Origin: JBFMDN01 sp040753915
Lineage (GTDB): Bacteria; Desulfobacterota; Desulfomonilia; Desulfomonilales; Desulfomonilaceae
Assembly: GCA_040753915.1 (NCBI GenBank)
Contig: JBFMDN010000017.1
Location: 30,082 to 94,081 of the forward strand
Direction of reading: 5' to 3'
Length of the DNA stretch: 64,000 nucleotides
Every line of letters begins with the position of its first letter. Position 1 is the stretch's first letter. Below, one piece after another: positions 1 through 7,916 of the stretch. Below the pieces are notes generated by a model that made no database searches, was not told the origin of the DNA, and saw only the letters and a program-made list of their open reading frames with translations. Position numbers and translations under genes: made by a program.

Positions 1-1
1 G

Positions 2-730
2 CCATCACTTGACTGGCTCCTCAAAGAATACGAATTCAGGCATCACTGGAGCAAACAAGGCGATGAGTGGGACGGCAACGCGGACTATAGCAGGCAACCA
101 TATGAGAAATGGAAGCAATCCGTGTTTGAGACGTTCATATTTCCGCACGTGTCCGGCGATTCGAGCGTGCTCGAATACGGAGTGGGGCAAGGGCGGTGGA
201 CTGAGCCGATATTAGTACGAGCCAAAGAGGTAATAGGCGTCGCCATTAGCCGAAAATGCATCGATTTCTGCAAGCAGAGGTTTGCACAGTACAAGAATGC
301 CACGTTCATTGAGAGCAACGGACGAGATCTTAGTTTTGTTGGCAATGAATCCATAGACTTCCTCTGGTCTTTTGGCACCTTCACTCAGATCGAGGCGGAC
401 ATCATCAGCGGCCTTTTTCTCGAGTTTCAGCGGATTCTGAAGCGCGATGGCGTGGCAATAATCCATCATCCCGGAAGACGCAACATCACGCTGTGGTTGT
501 GGCCCCTGCTGGAGCCTCTTGGCCCGGTAGGCAGAAGAATCTATCAGATTGTGTCCCTGAAGAAACTTAGGAAAGACGACGGCTTTCGGTCAAACGTCTC
601 GAAGGAATATGTTGCCAACCTTGCTCGACGGAATCGCTTGACGGTGCAATCCCAGATCCAGAGTTGGGGCCCAGCAAACGAATTCAACGTCAAATTGTTT
701 AGGGATTACATGACCACGATGACCAAATAG
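2..730 (+). CDS. SAM-dependent methyltransferase, 5' end outside window
   Basis: Class I (Rossmann) methyltransferase. The reading frame is open to the left edge, and the residues before the GTG at 122 (Tyr-x-x-Trp-Lys near 101-113, then a Phe-Pro-His stretch) match the usual lead-in of this family, so that GTG is internal and the gene is truncated by the window. Motif I reads VLEYGVGQGRW (Leu-Glu-x-Gly-x-Gly-x-Gly-Arg-Trp), an acidic motif II region follows, and SIDFLWSFGTF corresponds to motif IV. The substrate cannot be told; such proteins often sit in polysaccharide or lipid clusters. The stop is TAG at 728-730. Confidence 0.8.
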   Translation, partial: PSLDWLLKEYEFRHHWSKQGDEWDGNADYSRQPYEKWKQSVFETFIFPHVSGDSSVLEYGVGQGRWTEPILVRAKEVIGVAISRKCIDFCKQRFAQYKNATFIESNGRDLSFVGNESIDFLWSFGTFTQIEADIISGLFLEFQRILKRDGVAIIHHPGRRNITLWLWPLLEPLGPVGRRIYQIVSLKKLRKDDGFRSNVSKEYVANLARRNRLTVQSQIQSWGPANEFNVKLFRDYMTTMTK

Positions 731-1000
731 GTCTCGCGCCGGTGGCGCACTTCATGGGAGAGAAGCCCGTCGATTGTTCGGACCCTCTGGACACCAGGAG
801 ATTCCTGGGCTATCTGTTAGAGAGACCAGAGGGGTGCGAGGTTTGAGGAAGCTGGAAGCCCCACGCGAACGTGGCCGAGAAGGACGGCGCCTGGACAGAT
901 TTGACGGGCACGCTCTAACAGTCCGGTCTATCCGGTTGCGATTCGCGAATGATGGGAGGCGTGTCTCCGGTTAGTTTCCAGACAGCGTCGAGGAGGAACA

Positions 1001-1303
1001 ATGTGCTCAAACGGAGTGAGTCACCTGATATTTGCCGATGAAACCATTATGGAGAAAATGGCGAACCCGATCATGGATTTCGTGCACAAACAGGTCGTGA
1101 TGGCTCTGTACGCCTGGAACGCAGAAAATCGCCTGGATTCGTACCGCGAATTGTTGCCCATATATCTGTCCAAAGACTGGACCGAGTGCGAGGCTATTCT
1201 CAAGACTATCGAACGGGCAGGTCTGGTGACCCTGAGGGCGGACGGGATTAAGCTGAACCACGGCTTACCGAGTGTGCCAGCCCACTCGTGCGGTACTCAT
1301 TAA
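1001..1303 (+). CDS. Hypothetical 100-residue protein
   Basis: The product is not recognised. An excellent ribosome site (AGGAGGA at 991-997) stands just before ATG 1001, which is the main reason to believe the gene. The protein is soluble with no signal peptide. Its middle part (about residues 20-85) looks alpha-helical and ends in a short segment like the recognition part of a small winged helix (ILKTIERAGLVTL), so a small DNA-binding protein is possible but unproven. It is isolated between the methyltransferase and a convergent ABC ATPase. Confidence 0.5.
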   Translation: MCSNGVSHLIFADETIMEKMANPIMDFVHKQVVMALYAWNAENRLDSYRELLPIYLSKDWTECEAILKTIERAGLVTLRADGIKLNHGLPSVPAHSCGTH

Positions 1304-1365
1304 GTGCAATGTGCACAAATAGGGTTACGTACTTACGTCAGCTCCCTTTTCTGAACTCAGTCCAC

Positions 1366-2109
1366 TCAGCGGGACATCGCTACTTCGGGACGAGACTTGT
1401 CTACATTCATCTGTGGTTGTGTCTCGAGCCCGTCTGATTCCACCACCCCATCCCGTATGCGAATGATTCGGTCGCACGCAGCTCCTATCTCGTCTTCGTG
1501 GGTCACGAGTACAACGGTGTATCCTTCTCGCGCAAGGCTCCGAAGCTGATCCACAACGATTTCCGTATTCGCCTGATCCAACTGTCCTGTGGGCTCGTCT
1601 CCCAGTATGAGGGAAGGGTTGTTCACCAGAGCGCGCGCGATGGCCGCCCGTTGGCGCTCCCCACCGGAAAGACGGTTCGACCAATGGTCGACCCTGTGGG
1701 AAAGTCCTACAAGTTGCAATGCGTCGAGGATCTTCTTTCTCCGCTCGGAGCGGTCCGATTCGGCGTAGATGAGGGGGAGCTCGAGGTTCTCGTAGACCGT
1801 TGAATTTGCAAGAAGATCACACGTCTGGAACACGAATCCCAATTCGTGGTTCCGAAATATGGCCTGCTCTTCCCTGGAGTACTGCAGGATGTCCTGACCC
1901 TTGAAAAGGTACTGCCCTGACGTGGGCGGGTGGAGCAGCCCCAGAACATAGAGAAGGGTAGACTTGCCCGAGCCTGAAGGTCCCATGATGGCAACCATCT
2001 CCCCCTTATAGATCTTTACACTGGCCTGTTTTAGCGCCTGGATCTCGTTTTCCCCATCGTGATAATGTTTGCAAAGATCAATCGTTTCGATAATCAGTTC
2101 TCGGTTCAT
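1366..2109 (-). CDS. ABC transporter ATP-binding protein, LolD/MacB type
   Basis: ATPase subunit of the LolD/MacB/FtsE group, which powers lipoprotein release, macrolide or peptide export at the inner membrane. Walker A is GPSGSGKST, the signature is LSGGERQ, Walker B with the catalytic Glu is LILGDEPTG, and the switch His is in VTHED. About 247 residues, normal length. Start choice: the Shine-Dalgarno GGAAGGG (2116-2122) abuts the ATG at 2115 but is 6 nt from the ATG at 2109, so 2109 is preferred. The neighbouring reading frames hold no permease, so its membrane partner must be encoded elsewhere. The last 20 residues are a polar tail unlike the core family. Confidence 0.88.
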   Translation of the reverse strand: MNRELIIETIDLCKHYHDGENEIQALKQASVKIYKGEMVAIMGPSGSGKSTLLYVLGLLHPPTSGQYLFKGQDILQYSREEQAIFRNHELGFVFQTCDLLANSTVYENLELPLIYAESDRSERRKKILDALQLVGLSHRVDHWSNRLSGGERQRAAIARALVNNPSLILGDEPTGQLDQANTEIVVDQLRSLAREGYTVVLVTHEDEIGAACDRIIRIRDGVVESDGLETQPQMNVDKSRPEVAMSR

Positions 2110-2273
2110 GGGCATCCCTTCCAGCCGTAACTTCGGCTCACCCGGCCAGTATATACGATGTCGTCATTATTGGCTAGAAGTCGGTTGCGAAATCGGGGCA
2201 AAACGTCGGACAAATGCTCCAGGCCCGCATTTACCCCCTTCTTTTTCCTCCTCGATATGCTATAGTTCCCGGC

Positions 2274-2480
2274 ATGTTCGAGATAGTCAGACAAACCACC
2301 GGGGAGCGCGGGTCTTTCGTGAGACTCATTAGGTTGGAGTCAGAGGACTACACGGTAATTGTGCGCATGCCTGAGGACGGCCGGCTGCATCACCGGTACA
2401 TGGGACCGGACATTGCAAAGGCGGAAGAAGTGTTCAATCAGGAGATGGCAAAGCTCGTAGCTCCCAGGCAGTCCGCATGA
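2274..2480 (+). CDS. Small hypothetical protein (68 aa)
   Basis: The product is not recognised. The frame can be extended to 2214, but the segment between there and ATG 2274 is of low complexity (Pro/Leu/Tyr) and the compact protein starting MFEIVRQ looks more natural. It has a beta-rich middle (FVRLIRLESEDYTVIVRM) followed by a helix, as in a small standalone alpha/beta domain. The ribosome site is weak. It is divergent from the ABC ATPase (about 165 bp apart) and precedes the SNase-like gene. Confidence 0.45.
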   Translation: MFEIVRQTTGERGSFVRLIRLESEDYTVIVRMPEDGRLHHRYMGPDIAKAEEVFNQEMAKLVAPRQSA

Positions 2481-2660
2481 GGATTCGGGTAAGGTGTTTC
2501 GGGCTTGGCTATGGCCCGTTGCCGCGGGCGGTTCTGTGAAGAGTTTGCCCGAGAGGTCCATTTTTCCGGTACAAGATGCTTTCCGGAGGCTCTTCCCCTA
2601 AACCTCAGGGTGCCGGCATTTGCATGACGGGTGCCGGAGCTTCGCGTCACGGGAGTGCTT

Positions 2661-3152
2661 ATGGCCAAATTGCAGTTGAAACAGGAGTGGAGATTGTGGG
2701 GTGGTATCGCCATCGTGCTGGTCGCGTTGGTCGGATACCTTTACCTCGCGAGCCGTCCCCCCATGGAGGGGGGCGAGTACCTCTGGTATGTGACGAACAT
2801 CACAGGTCCCGATCAACTCAGCCTGAAAGGCACGGGAAAGACGATTGATTTTACGCTGATCGGTCTTCGAATTCCCTCTTCTCAGATTGAAGCAGCCAGG
2901 GAATTCCTTACCAAGACGTTGAATCAACAGTGGGTACGCATCAAGACCGTGCGTGAAAACCCAAACGGCACACCGGTAGGATTCGTCTACCTATCGGGCG
3001 AGGACATAAACGCTCGCTTCATTCGCCTGGGATTGGCCGAGCTGGATCGAGAAGAAAAGGATTTCGATGTACGGCCTTACATAGAGCTGGAACAGGAAGC
3101 CAAACGGCAGCAGCGCGGCATGTGGGCTGAATCAGACCGGGGAGCGAAGTAG
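2661..3152 (+). CDS. Membrane-anchored SNase-like (OB-fold) protein, probably not catalytic
   Basis: A signal anchor (about residues 11-30, GIAIVLVALVGYLYLA) is followed by a staphylococcal-nuclease-like domain. The family's C-terminal pattern is clear: FVYLSGEDIN, FIRLGLAEL, and a final Glu-rich helix ending in RGMW. The catalytic positions of the family (Asp/Arg/Asp/Glu in the DGDT...VRLxGIDxPE segment, and Arg in yGR) are replaced: the equivalent stretch reads FTLIGLRIPSS and there is no GR. I infer a non-catalytic OB-fold. ATG 2661 has GGGAG 6 nt upstream and is preferred over 2631. The stop is one nucleotide before purD, so the two are probably cotranscribed. Confidence 0.7.
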   Translation: MAKLQLKQEWRLWGGIAIVLVALVGYLYLASRPPMEGGEYLWYVTNITGPDQLSLKGTGKTIDFTLIGLRIPSSQIEAAREFLTKTLNQQWVRIKTVRENPNGTPVGFVYLSGEDINARFIRLGLAELDREEKDFDVRPYIELEQEAKRQQRGMWAESDRGAK

Positions 3153-3153
3153 C

Positions 3154-4437
3154 ATGAAGATTCTCATCATCGGGTCAGGAGGTCGAGAGCATACGTTGGC
3201 CTGGAAGGCTGCACAGTCCGGCGCAGTCAAGGAAGTTCTCGTTGCGCCGGGAAACGTCGGAATCGCAGCGGAGCCCAAATGCAGGCTGGTAAATGTGTCG
3301 TCGGACGACATAAACGGCCTCAGACAACTGGCCCTGGATGAAGAAGTGGACCTTACCATTGTGGGTCCTGAAGCGCCGCTAGTGGCAGGCTTGACCGACG
3401 TGTTCCAACAGACCGGGTTGACAGTATTCGGCCCATCTCGGGCAGCGGCTCAGTTAGAAGGGAGCAAGGCATTTGCTAAGCGTCTGCTGGCCAAATATGG
3501 AATCCCTACTGCTGGGTTTCGAGTGTTCGATGAGTACGACGCAGCACTCTCCCATGTGAAAAAGGTAGCGCTCCCGGTCGTGCTAAAGGCAGATGGCCTT
3601 GCGGCGGGTAAGGGTGTTTTTGTGTGCAAGGACCGGGGCGACGCGATTGCAGCACTGGACTCGATCATGAAGACCCGAGCTTTTGGAGACGCTGGCAACA
3701 GGGTGGTAGTGGAGGAGTGCCTGGAAGGGGAAGAAGCCTCGTTCATTGCTCTCACCGACGGCAAGTACGTCCTTCCTCTTGCCAGCTCACAGGACCACAA
3801 GCCCATCTACGACAATGATCGCGGGCCCAACACGGGTGGTATGGGCGCCTATTCTCCCGCACCTGTCGTGAGTCCTGAAGTTCACAACCGCATCATGAAC
3901 CAGGTAATGGTACCCACGGTACAAGCCCTCGAAAAAGAGGGTGCCCCATACGTGGGGTTTCTTTACGCAGGGCTCATGATCCGGGACGGAGCCCCATCGG
4001 TTCTGGAATTCAACGTACGCATGGGGGACCCGGAAGCACAGCCGCTCCTCTTCCGCATGAAGAGCGATATGGTTCCGCTCATTACTGCAGCGCTCGGCGG
4101 CCGGCTGAGCGACGCAGAGATTGAATGGTACCCTGAAGACGCAGTCTGTGTGGTCATGGCCTCGGCAGGATATCCTGGCTCGTACGAAAAGGGAAAGCCG
4201 ATCTCGGGGATTGCGGACGCCGAACGATCCGAAGGCGTGAAAGTCTTCCACGCTGGTACGGCACGAGGCCCTGGGGGCATCGTCACCAGCGGAGGCCGCG
4301 TGCTTGGGGTCACGGCAAAGGCGCTGGGAATCGGCAAGGCCATAGATAAAGCGTACGAAGCGGTCGAAAAAATCCGGTGGGAAGGAGCGTACTACCGCAC
4401 GGACATCGGGAGAAAGGCCCTGAATAGAGCGGGCTGA
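3154..4437 (+). CDS. purD: Phosphoribosylamine-glycine ligase
   Basis: GAR synthetase, second step of de novo purine synthesis: ligates glycine to 5-phosphoribosylamine with ATP. The full 427-residue ATP-grasp protein starts MKILIIGSGGREHTLAWK, the PurD N-domain fingerprint. VVLKADGLAAGKGV is the ATP-binding segment, DHKPIYDNDRGPNTGGMGAYSPAP is the family signature, and VLEFNVRMGDPEAQ carries the metal-binding Glu/Asn. The start follows the preceding stop with GGAG upstream. No other pur gene is in the window. Confidence 0.98.
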   Translation: MKILIIGSGGREHTLAWKAAQSGAVKEVLVAPGNVGIAAEPKCRLVNVSSDDINGLRQLALDEEVDLTIVGPEAPLVAGLTDVFQQTGLTVFGPSRAAAQLEGSKAFAKRLLAKYGIPTAGFRVFDEYDAALSHVKKVALPVVLKADGLAAGKGVFVCKDRGDAIAALDSIMKTRAFGDAGNRVVVEECLEGEEASFIALTDGKYVLPLASSQDHKPIYDNDRGPNTGGMGAYSPAPVVSPEVHNRIMNQVMVPTVQALEKEGAPYVGFLYAGLMIRDGAPSVLEFNVRMGDPEAQPLLFRMKSDMVPLITAALGGRLSDAEIEWYPEDAVCVVMASAGYPGSYEKGKPISGIADAERSEGVKVFHAGTARGPGGIVTSGGRVLGVTAKALGIGKAIDKAYEAVEKIRWEGAYYRTDIGRKALNRAG

Positions 4438-4559
4438 TCCCCCGGAAGACGGCGGACGGTGCGGTTTTCTCGCTGAATAAACGGGCGAGACGCCTGTTCT
4501 ACCGATATGCTGGCGATGGTGGTGAATCGGGGATCTTTCGGGTGGGACGGGCATCTGAA

Positions 4560-4820
4560 AGTGTCTCAAAAGCCGGCAGTCCGTGATAATCGTGGCACAC
4601 CCCCTCACCCTAACCCTCTCCCCCGAAACGGGGGAGAGGGGATTCTTCCGGATCCTTCGCCCACTGGGAGAGGTGATTCCTTCAGCTCCCACGCCCACTG
4701 GGAGAGGGGATTCTTCCGGATCCCACGCCCACTGGGAGAGGGTTGGGGTGAGGGTGCCGTTCCACGCATCGACGCCCAATCGTGCTACGATGTTTGGTGT
4801 GTCCCGAGTTTTGAGACAGT
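4560..4820 (+). repeat. Dispersed TIR element, copy A
   Basis: Non-coding element with short imperfect terminal inverted repeats: AGTGTCTCAAAA at the left and its complement (TTTTGAGACAGT) at the right. Conserved inner ends follow (GCCGGCAGTCCGTGATAATCG on the left; AATCGTGCTACGATGTTTGG on the right). The centre is a GC-rich palindrome (CTCTCCCCCGAAACGGGGGAGAG). The same structure recurs at 20417, 27871, 31764 and 63802. It has no coding capacity, so it would need a transposase in trans, as a MITE does. Confidence 0.85.
4632..4733 (+). repeat. Three tandem 34-bp units inside copy A
   Basis: Units 4632-4665, 4666-4699 and 4700-4733 each run from GGGAGAGG to CGCCCACT. Units 1 and 3 are nearly identical, while unit 2 diverges in its middle. 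The other copies of the element carry this segment once, so this looks like local slippage expansion. Confidence 0.85.
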
Positions 4821-4920
4821 CTCTCTAAATCTGCCCCCCATTGAAACCGGCTCTGAACGCGCCCTTCCCTAAAGGGAGCAGTTTGCCAAATATGTTACCG
4901 TACTTATGAAATCCTGTACT
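4821..4920 (+). repeat. Conserved flank of the dispersed element, copy 1
   Basis: About 100 bp containing CTCTGAAC, CCCTTCCCTAAAGGGA and ATGAAATCCTGTACT. It is repeated beside copies B (20610-20709) and C (27777-27870, reverse). It has no reading frame of its own. Confidence 0.75.
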
Positions 4921-4963
4921 TGGTGCTCCATTTCCTAAATACGGTCACGTAATCTGCCACGAC

Positions 4964-5014
4964 GTAGGGGCACCCCTTGTGGGTGCCCAGGGCGGGCACG
5001 AGGCCCGCCCCTAC
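4964..5014. repeat. REP-like double hairpin
   Basis: GTAGGGGC ... GCCCCTAC ends enclose two hairpins, GGGCACCCC/GGGTGCCC and GGGCGGGC/GCCCGCCC, of the kind common as extragenic palindromes in deltaproteobacteria. Between it and the next gene there are also several ATACGGT/ACCGTAT motifs, including a perfect palindrome ATACGGTACCGTAT at 5054-5067. Confidence 0.7.
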
Positions 5015-5138
5015 AGTGCCAACGAAGCGCTCACCACGTACACCGCGGTGCGGATACGGTACCGTATTGGTGCCCTCGACCACTAAGCAAATGAAGAAAG
5101 GCCCCTGAATACGCGACCGTATTTGTGCCATAGAACAC

Positions 5139-5963
5139 TCAGCTCCTCTCCTCTCCGGGTTCCTCAAAATCCTCGATGAACGAACGCACAAGGTTCGTGG
5201 AGCTAAAATGGCCCACGGTGATGCAGGTGAGGACAGGGTCAGCGCCGAAGGTGCGTGCGATTCGCCGCATGCTCCACCCCCTTTTATGCATGGCTTGGAC
5301 TTTTTGCCCCATTTCTTCGAGGTAGGAGATTTTTTTTCTCAACTCTTTCGTCGCCTCATCGCGCACCGTGCCACTACCGGGAAACAGAACTGCAGGTTCG
5401 AGCATGATGAGCTTCTTCAAAGAAGACACGATCCCCCATATGTTGTAATCGGCTCTCAACGTACGGTCCTGCCCTCCCACGTACGTGTCGCCCGCGAACA
5501 GCCAGCCTTGGGATGGTTCGAAAAGACAGATGTGATCGGGGCTGTGCCCGGGAGTGTGAATCACGTGGAAGCGATAGTGCTCCGTCTCGACGACGTCAGG
5601 GATGGCTGCAGGGCGACAGGCATGCGGGCGACCCCATAACACCCGCTGATACGGGTGCAGACGGTTCAGAGAAGGATCCTCCAGCACAGGAAGCGCTTGG
5701 CGATGGGCCAGGACTGGGACGCCTCGTCCGGCCTGCAATGACGCATTGGCCCCGACGTGATCCTCGTGACTGTGGGTGTTGACAATGAGCTGCAGAGGAA
5801 GGCTCTCGACTGCTTTCACCAGCTCTTCTGCGGTGTAGAAGCAGCCGCTGTCAACCAGCAAGCCATCTACCCAGTACGCCGCGGTGAAATACCAGCCTTT
5901 ACCGAAAAGCCCCCGTGCAAGGCGGAACTTTCGGACCTTGCCTGTGTCTTCGATTTGAATCAT
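5139..5963 (-). CDS. Metallo-beta-lactamase-fold hydrolase
   Basis: Zn-dependent hydrolase of the MBL superfamily (glyoxalase II/thioesterase-like branch). Motifs: NTHSHEDHVGA (HxHxDH with Glu in the second variable place), HVIHTPGHSPDHI (second His), and LFAGDTYVGG (bridging Asp). The C-terminal third is an extra helical domain typical of larger MBL hydrolases. I take ATG 5963 as start; a GTG at 5978 is in frame but badly spaced from its ribosome site. As the last gene of the acyl-CoA operon, a hydrolytic step on an acyl-CoA or lactone is plausible, but no substrate can be read from the sequence. Confidence 0.85.
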   Translation of the reverse strand: MIQIEDTGKVRKFRLARGLFGKGWYFTAAYWVDGLLVDSGCFYTAEELVKAVESLPLQLIVNTHSHEDHVGANASLQAGRGVPVLAHRQALPVLEDPSLNRLHPYQRVLWGRPHACRPAAIPDVVETEHYRFHVIHTPGHSPDHICLFEPSQGWLFAGDTYVGGQDRTLRADYNIWGIVSSLKKLIMLEPAVLFPGSGTVRDEATKELRKKISYLEEMGQKVQAMHKRGWSMRRIARTFGADPVLTCITVGHFSSTNLVRSFIEDFEEPGEERS

Positions 5964-6037
5964 GAGGGATTTTGGCACCTCAAAGCGCTCTGGCCCACTT
6001 CTGGCGGCAGCGTGCGCGGCCTGGGGCAGGTCTCCGA

Positions 6038-6487
6038 TCAGGATCCAATCGCCCGCAATTGATACACGGCTCTTGATTTCGCGACGACTTCTCCAGATTC
6101 GTCTTTCACTTCTCCCTCGAGAAAAAAGTCCGATTTTCCCTTTTCATCTACTTCAGCCTGGACTCGATCCACCTCCTCCTGAGACATCGTGAGCTCAATG
6201 GTGACATCAGTCTTGGCCAGCCGAAGGAACTGAATGGTCATTTCCTTCACGATCGGATAGTACTTGGCTGGATCGAAGGTAGTCAGGTAGAGAGCTCCCA
6301 CGGGAACCTCAGCGACAGTGAAGAGTGCACCGGCATACATGGTGCCGATATGATTTTCGTTCCCTTTGAGAGGTGCCTTAAGCTTTACGTGACGGGGCTC
6401 GAGAACGAGGGCCTTGATTCCGGCCCGTTCTACGAACTTCACCGTGGTTTCGAGAGCATGTTTCATTGCTTCAACGGTCATAGTCAT
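6038..6487 (-). CDS. Hotdog-fold thioesterase-like protein (DUF4442/PaaI type)
   Basis: About 149 residues with the hotdog pattern: a long N-terminal helix, then NENHIGTMYAGALFTVAEVPVGAL (the central hotdog helix with the His-x-Gly-Thr-Met motif), and a beta sheet ending VVAKSRAVYQLR. This is the arrangement of DUF4442-type thioesterase relatives that act on acyl-CoA. ATG 6487 is chosen because GGGGAG stands 8 nt upstream; the longer in-frame start at 6517 lacks one. It sits between the dehydrogenase and the MBL hydrolase on the same strand, so a housekeeping or final CoA-release role in the same pathway is likely. Confidence 0.75.
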   Translation of the reverse strand: MTMTVEAMKHALETTVKFVERAGIKALVLEPRHVKLKAPLKGNENHIGTMYAGALFTVAEVPVGALYLTTFDPAKYYPIVKEMTIQFLRLAKTDVTIELTMSQEEVDRVQAEVDEKGKSDFFLEGEVKDESGEVVAKSRAVYQLRAIGS

Positions 6488-6609
6488 TGACAAGTCTCCC
6501 CAAGAATTGGCATGCAATTGCGGTCCTCGAAGATCACGCCGCCGCCAGAGGTCGCGACGGTTCGAAATAATGGAACCGCAGGCTTGCCTGAAATCGAAAC
6601 GATTCTTCT

Positions 6610-7752
6610 CTACAATCCCATGAATTTCGCTGCTATTCCTTTCATGATCTCATTCGTTCCCGCGAAGATCTGCATGACTCGCATGTCCCGCCAGGCTCGA
6701 GCTATGGGATATTCCTCACAATACCCGTAGCCTCCGTGAAGTTGCAGACACCCATCAGCCACCCGCATAGCCATCTCGGTTAACCAATACTTGCCCATGG
6801 AGACCTCTACCACAATATTCTTGCCATCCATGTGATCCGAAATGAGCTTATCGAGAAAAGCGCGGCCGATCTTCACTTCCGTGGCCATCTCCACAATCTT
6901 GAACTGGGTATTCTGAAACTTGGAAATCTGGCGACCGAACGCGATTCGCTCCTTGCAATACCGGATAGTCTGCTCCAGCATGTGTTCTGCCGCAGGGACC
7001 GCGGTGACGCATACCATGAGGCGCTCCTGCTGCAGCTTCTCCATGAGCATAAGGAATCCACTTCCCTTCTGGCCGAGGCGATTGGCTTTCGGCACGCGGC
7101 AATCGAGGAAGAACAGCTCAGCGGTGTCCTGGCTATGCCAACCTATCTTCTTGATCTTTTTTCCCTTCTGAAATCCCGGTGTGTCAGCTTCTACGAGGTA
7201 AAGGTCGAGAGCCATATGGGGATTTTCCACTTTTGGGTCGCGCGCTGCGACAACCACGAGGTCGGAATTAATACCATTGCTGATGAAAGTCTTCTGCCCG
7301 TTAATAATAACGTCGTTTCCATCCTCCACCGCGGTTGTTCGTATGGAAGCCAGGTCGCTGCCCGTATTGGGCTCGGTCATGGCTATAGCGGTGATGATGT
7401 CGCCTGACACGCACCCGGGAAGGTACTTCCGTTTCAGCTCCTCCGAGGCATACGAGACTATGTACGGAACTACGACATCACTGTGAAGAGGGGCGGCCAA
7501 TCCCGCATGATTTGTGCGACAGAGTTCTTCCACGAGAATGACGGAGTACAAGAAATCGGCTCCCAGACCGCCGTACTCCTCCGGAACGCTCATGGCAAGA
7601 AACCCTTCCTCACCCATCCTTTTCCAAACGGCTCGCGGAACGATTCCGTCTTCTTCCCACTGGTCGACGTACGGGATAACCTCCCGCTCAAAAAATTTCC
7701 TTATCGATTGTCGGAAAATTGCGTGCTCTTCCGTATACCGGATGATCTCCAT
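6610..7752 (-). CDS. Acyl-CoA dehydrogenase, LCAD/isovaleryl-CoA type
   Basis: FAD flavoenzyme that introduces the alpha,beta double bond into an acyl-CoA. It is 380 residues long with the usual three domains: AIAMTEPNTGSDL (FAD/substrate loop, about 122-134), ISNG, and the C-terminal QLHGGYGYCEEYP and IFAGTNEIMKGI. The MCAD-type catalytic Glu position in the C-terminal loop is Ala (FAGT), but Glu 243 in LQQERLM occupies the place used by isovaleryl- and long-chain dehydrogenases. The enzyme therefore looks active and of the group that takes branched or long substrates. GAGG lies 7 nt before ATG 7752. No ETF genes are in the window. Confidence 0.93.
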   Translation of the reverse strand: MEIIRYTEEHAIFRQSIRKFFEREVIPYVDQWEEDGIVPRAVWKRMGEEGFLAMSVPEEYGGLGADFLYSVILVEELCRTNHAGLAAPLHSDVVVPYIVSYASEELKRKYLPGCVSGDIITAIAMTEPNTGSDLASIRTTAVEDGNDVIINGQKTFISNGINSDLVVVAARDPKVENPHMALDLYLVEADTPGFQKGKKIKKIGWHSQDTAELFFLDCRVPKANRLGQKGSGFLMLMEKLQQERLMVCVTAVPAAEHMLEQTIRYCKERIAFGRQISKFQNTQFKIVEMATEVKIGRAFLDKLISDHMDGKNIVVEVSMGKYWLTEMAMRVADGCLQLHGGYGYCEEYPIARAWRDMRVMQIFAGTNEIMKGIAAKFMGL

Positions 7753-7916
7753 GTCAGATCCTCAGAACTCCATGAATGATGCGGGCCGCTGAAGCGGTTT
7801 TCAGGATCGATACCGAAGAATAGCCTTTCCTCAGCGGCAAGCGGATTGGCCGCATTTCGATGCGACAGCAAGTCGGTACGTCACGCGGTCACGGAGAGGA
7901 GTAAGCCACACCCCCC

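Noticed and set aside
774..974. 66-residue frame between the methyltransferase and the 100-residue gene
   Set aside because: Arg/Gly-rich translation typical of chance frames, no ribosome site and no domain.
4632..4733. Tandem repeats as a CRISPR array
   Set aside because: Units are contiguous without spacers and no cas gene is present.
3787..4779. 330-residue antisense frame across purD and repeat A
   Set aside because: Shadow of purD continuing into the repeat; low-complexity translation, no domain.
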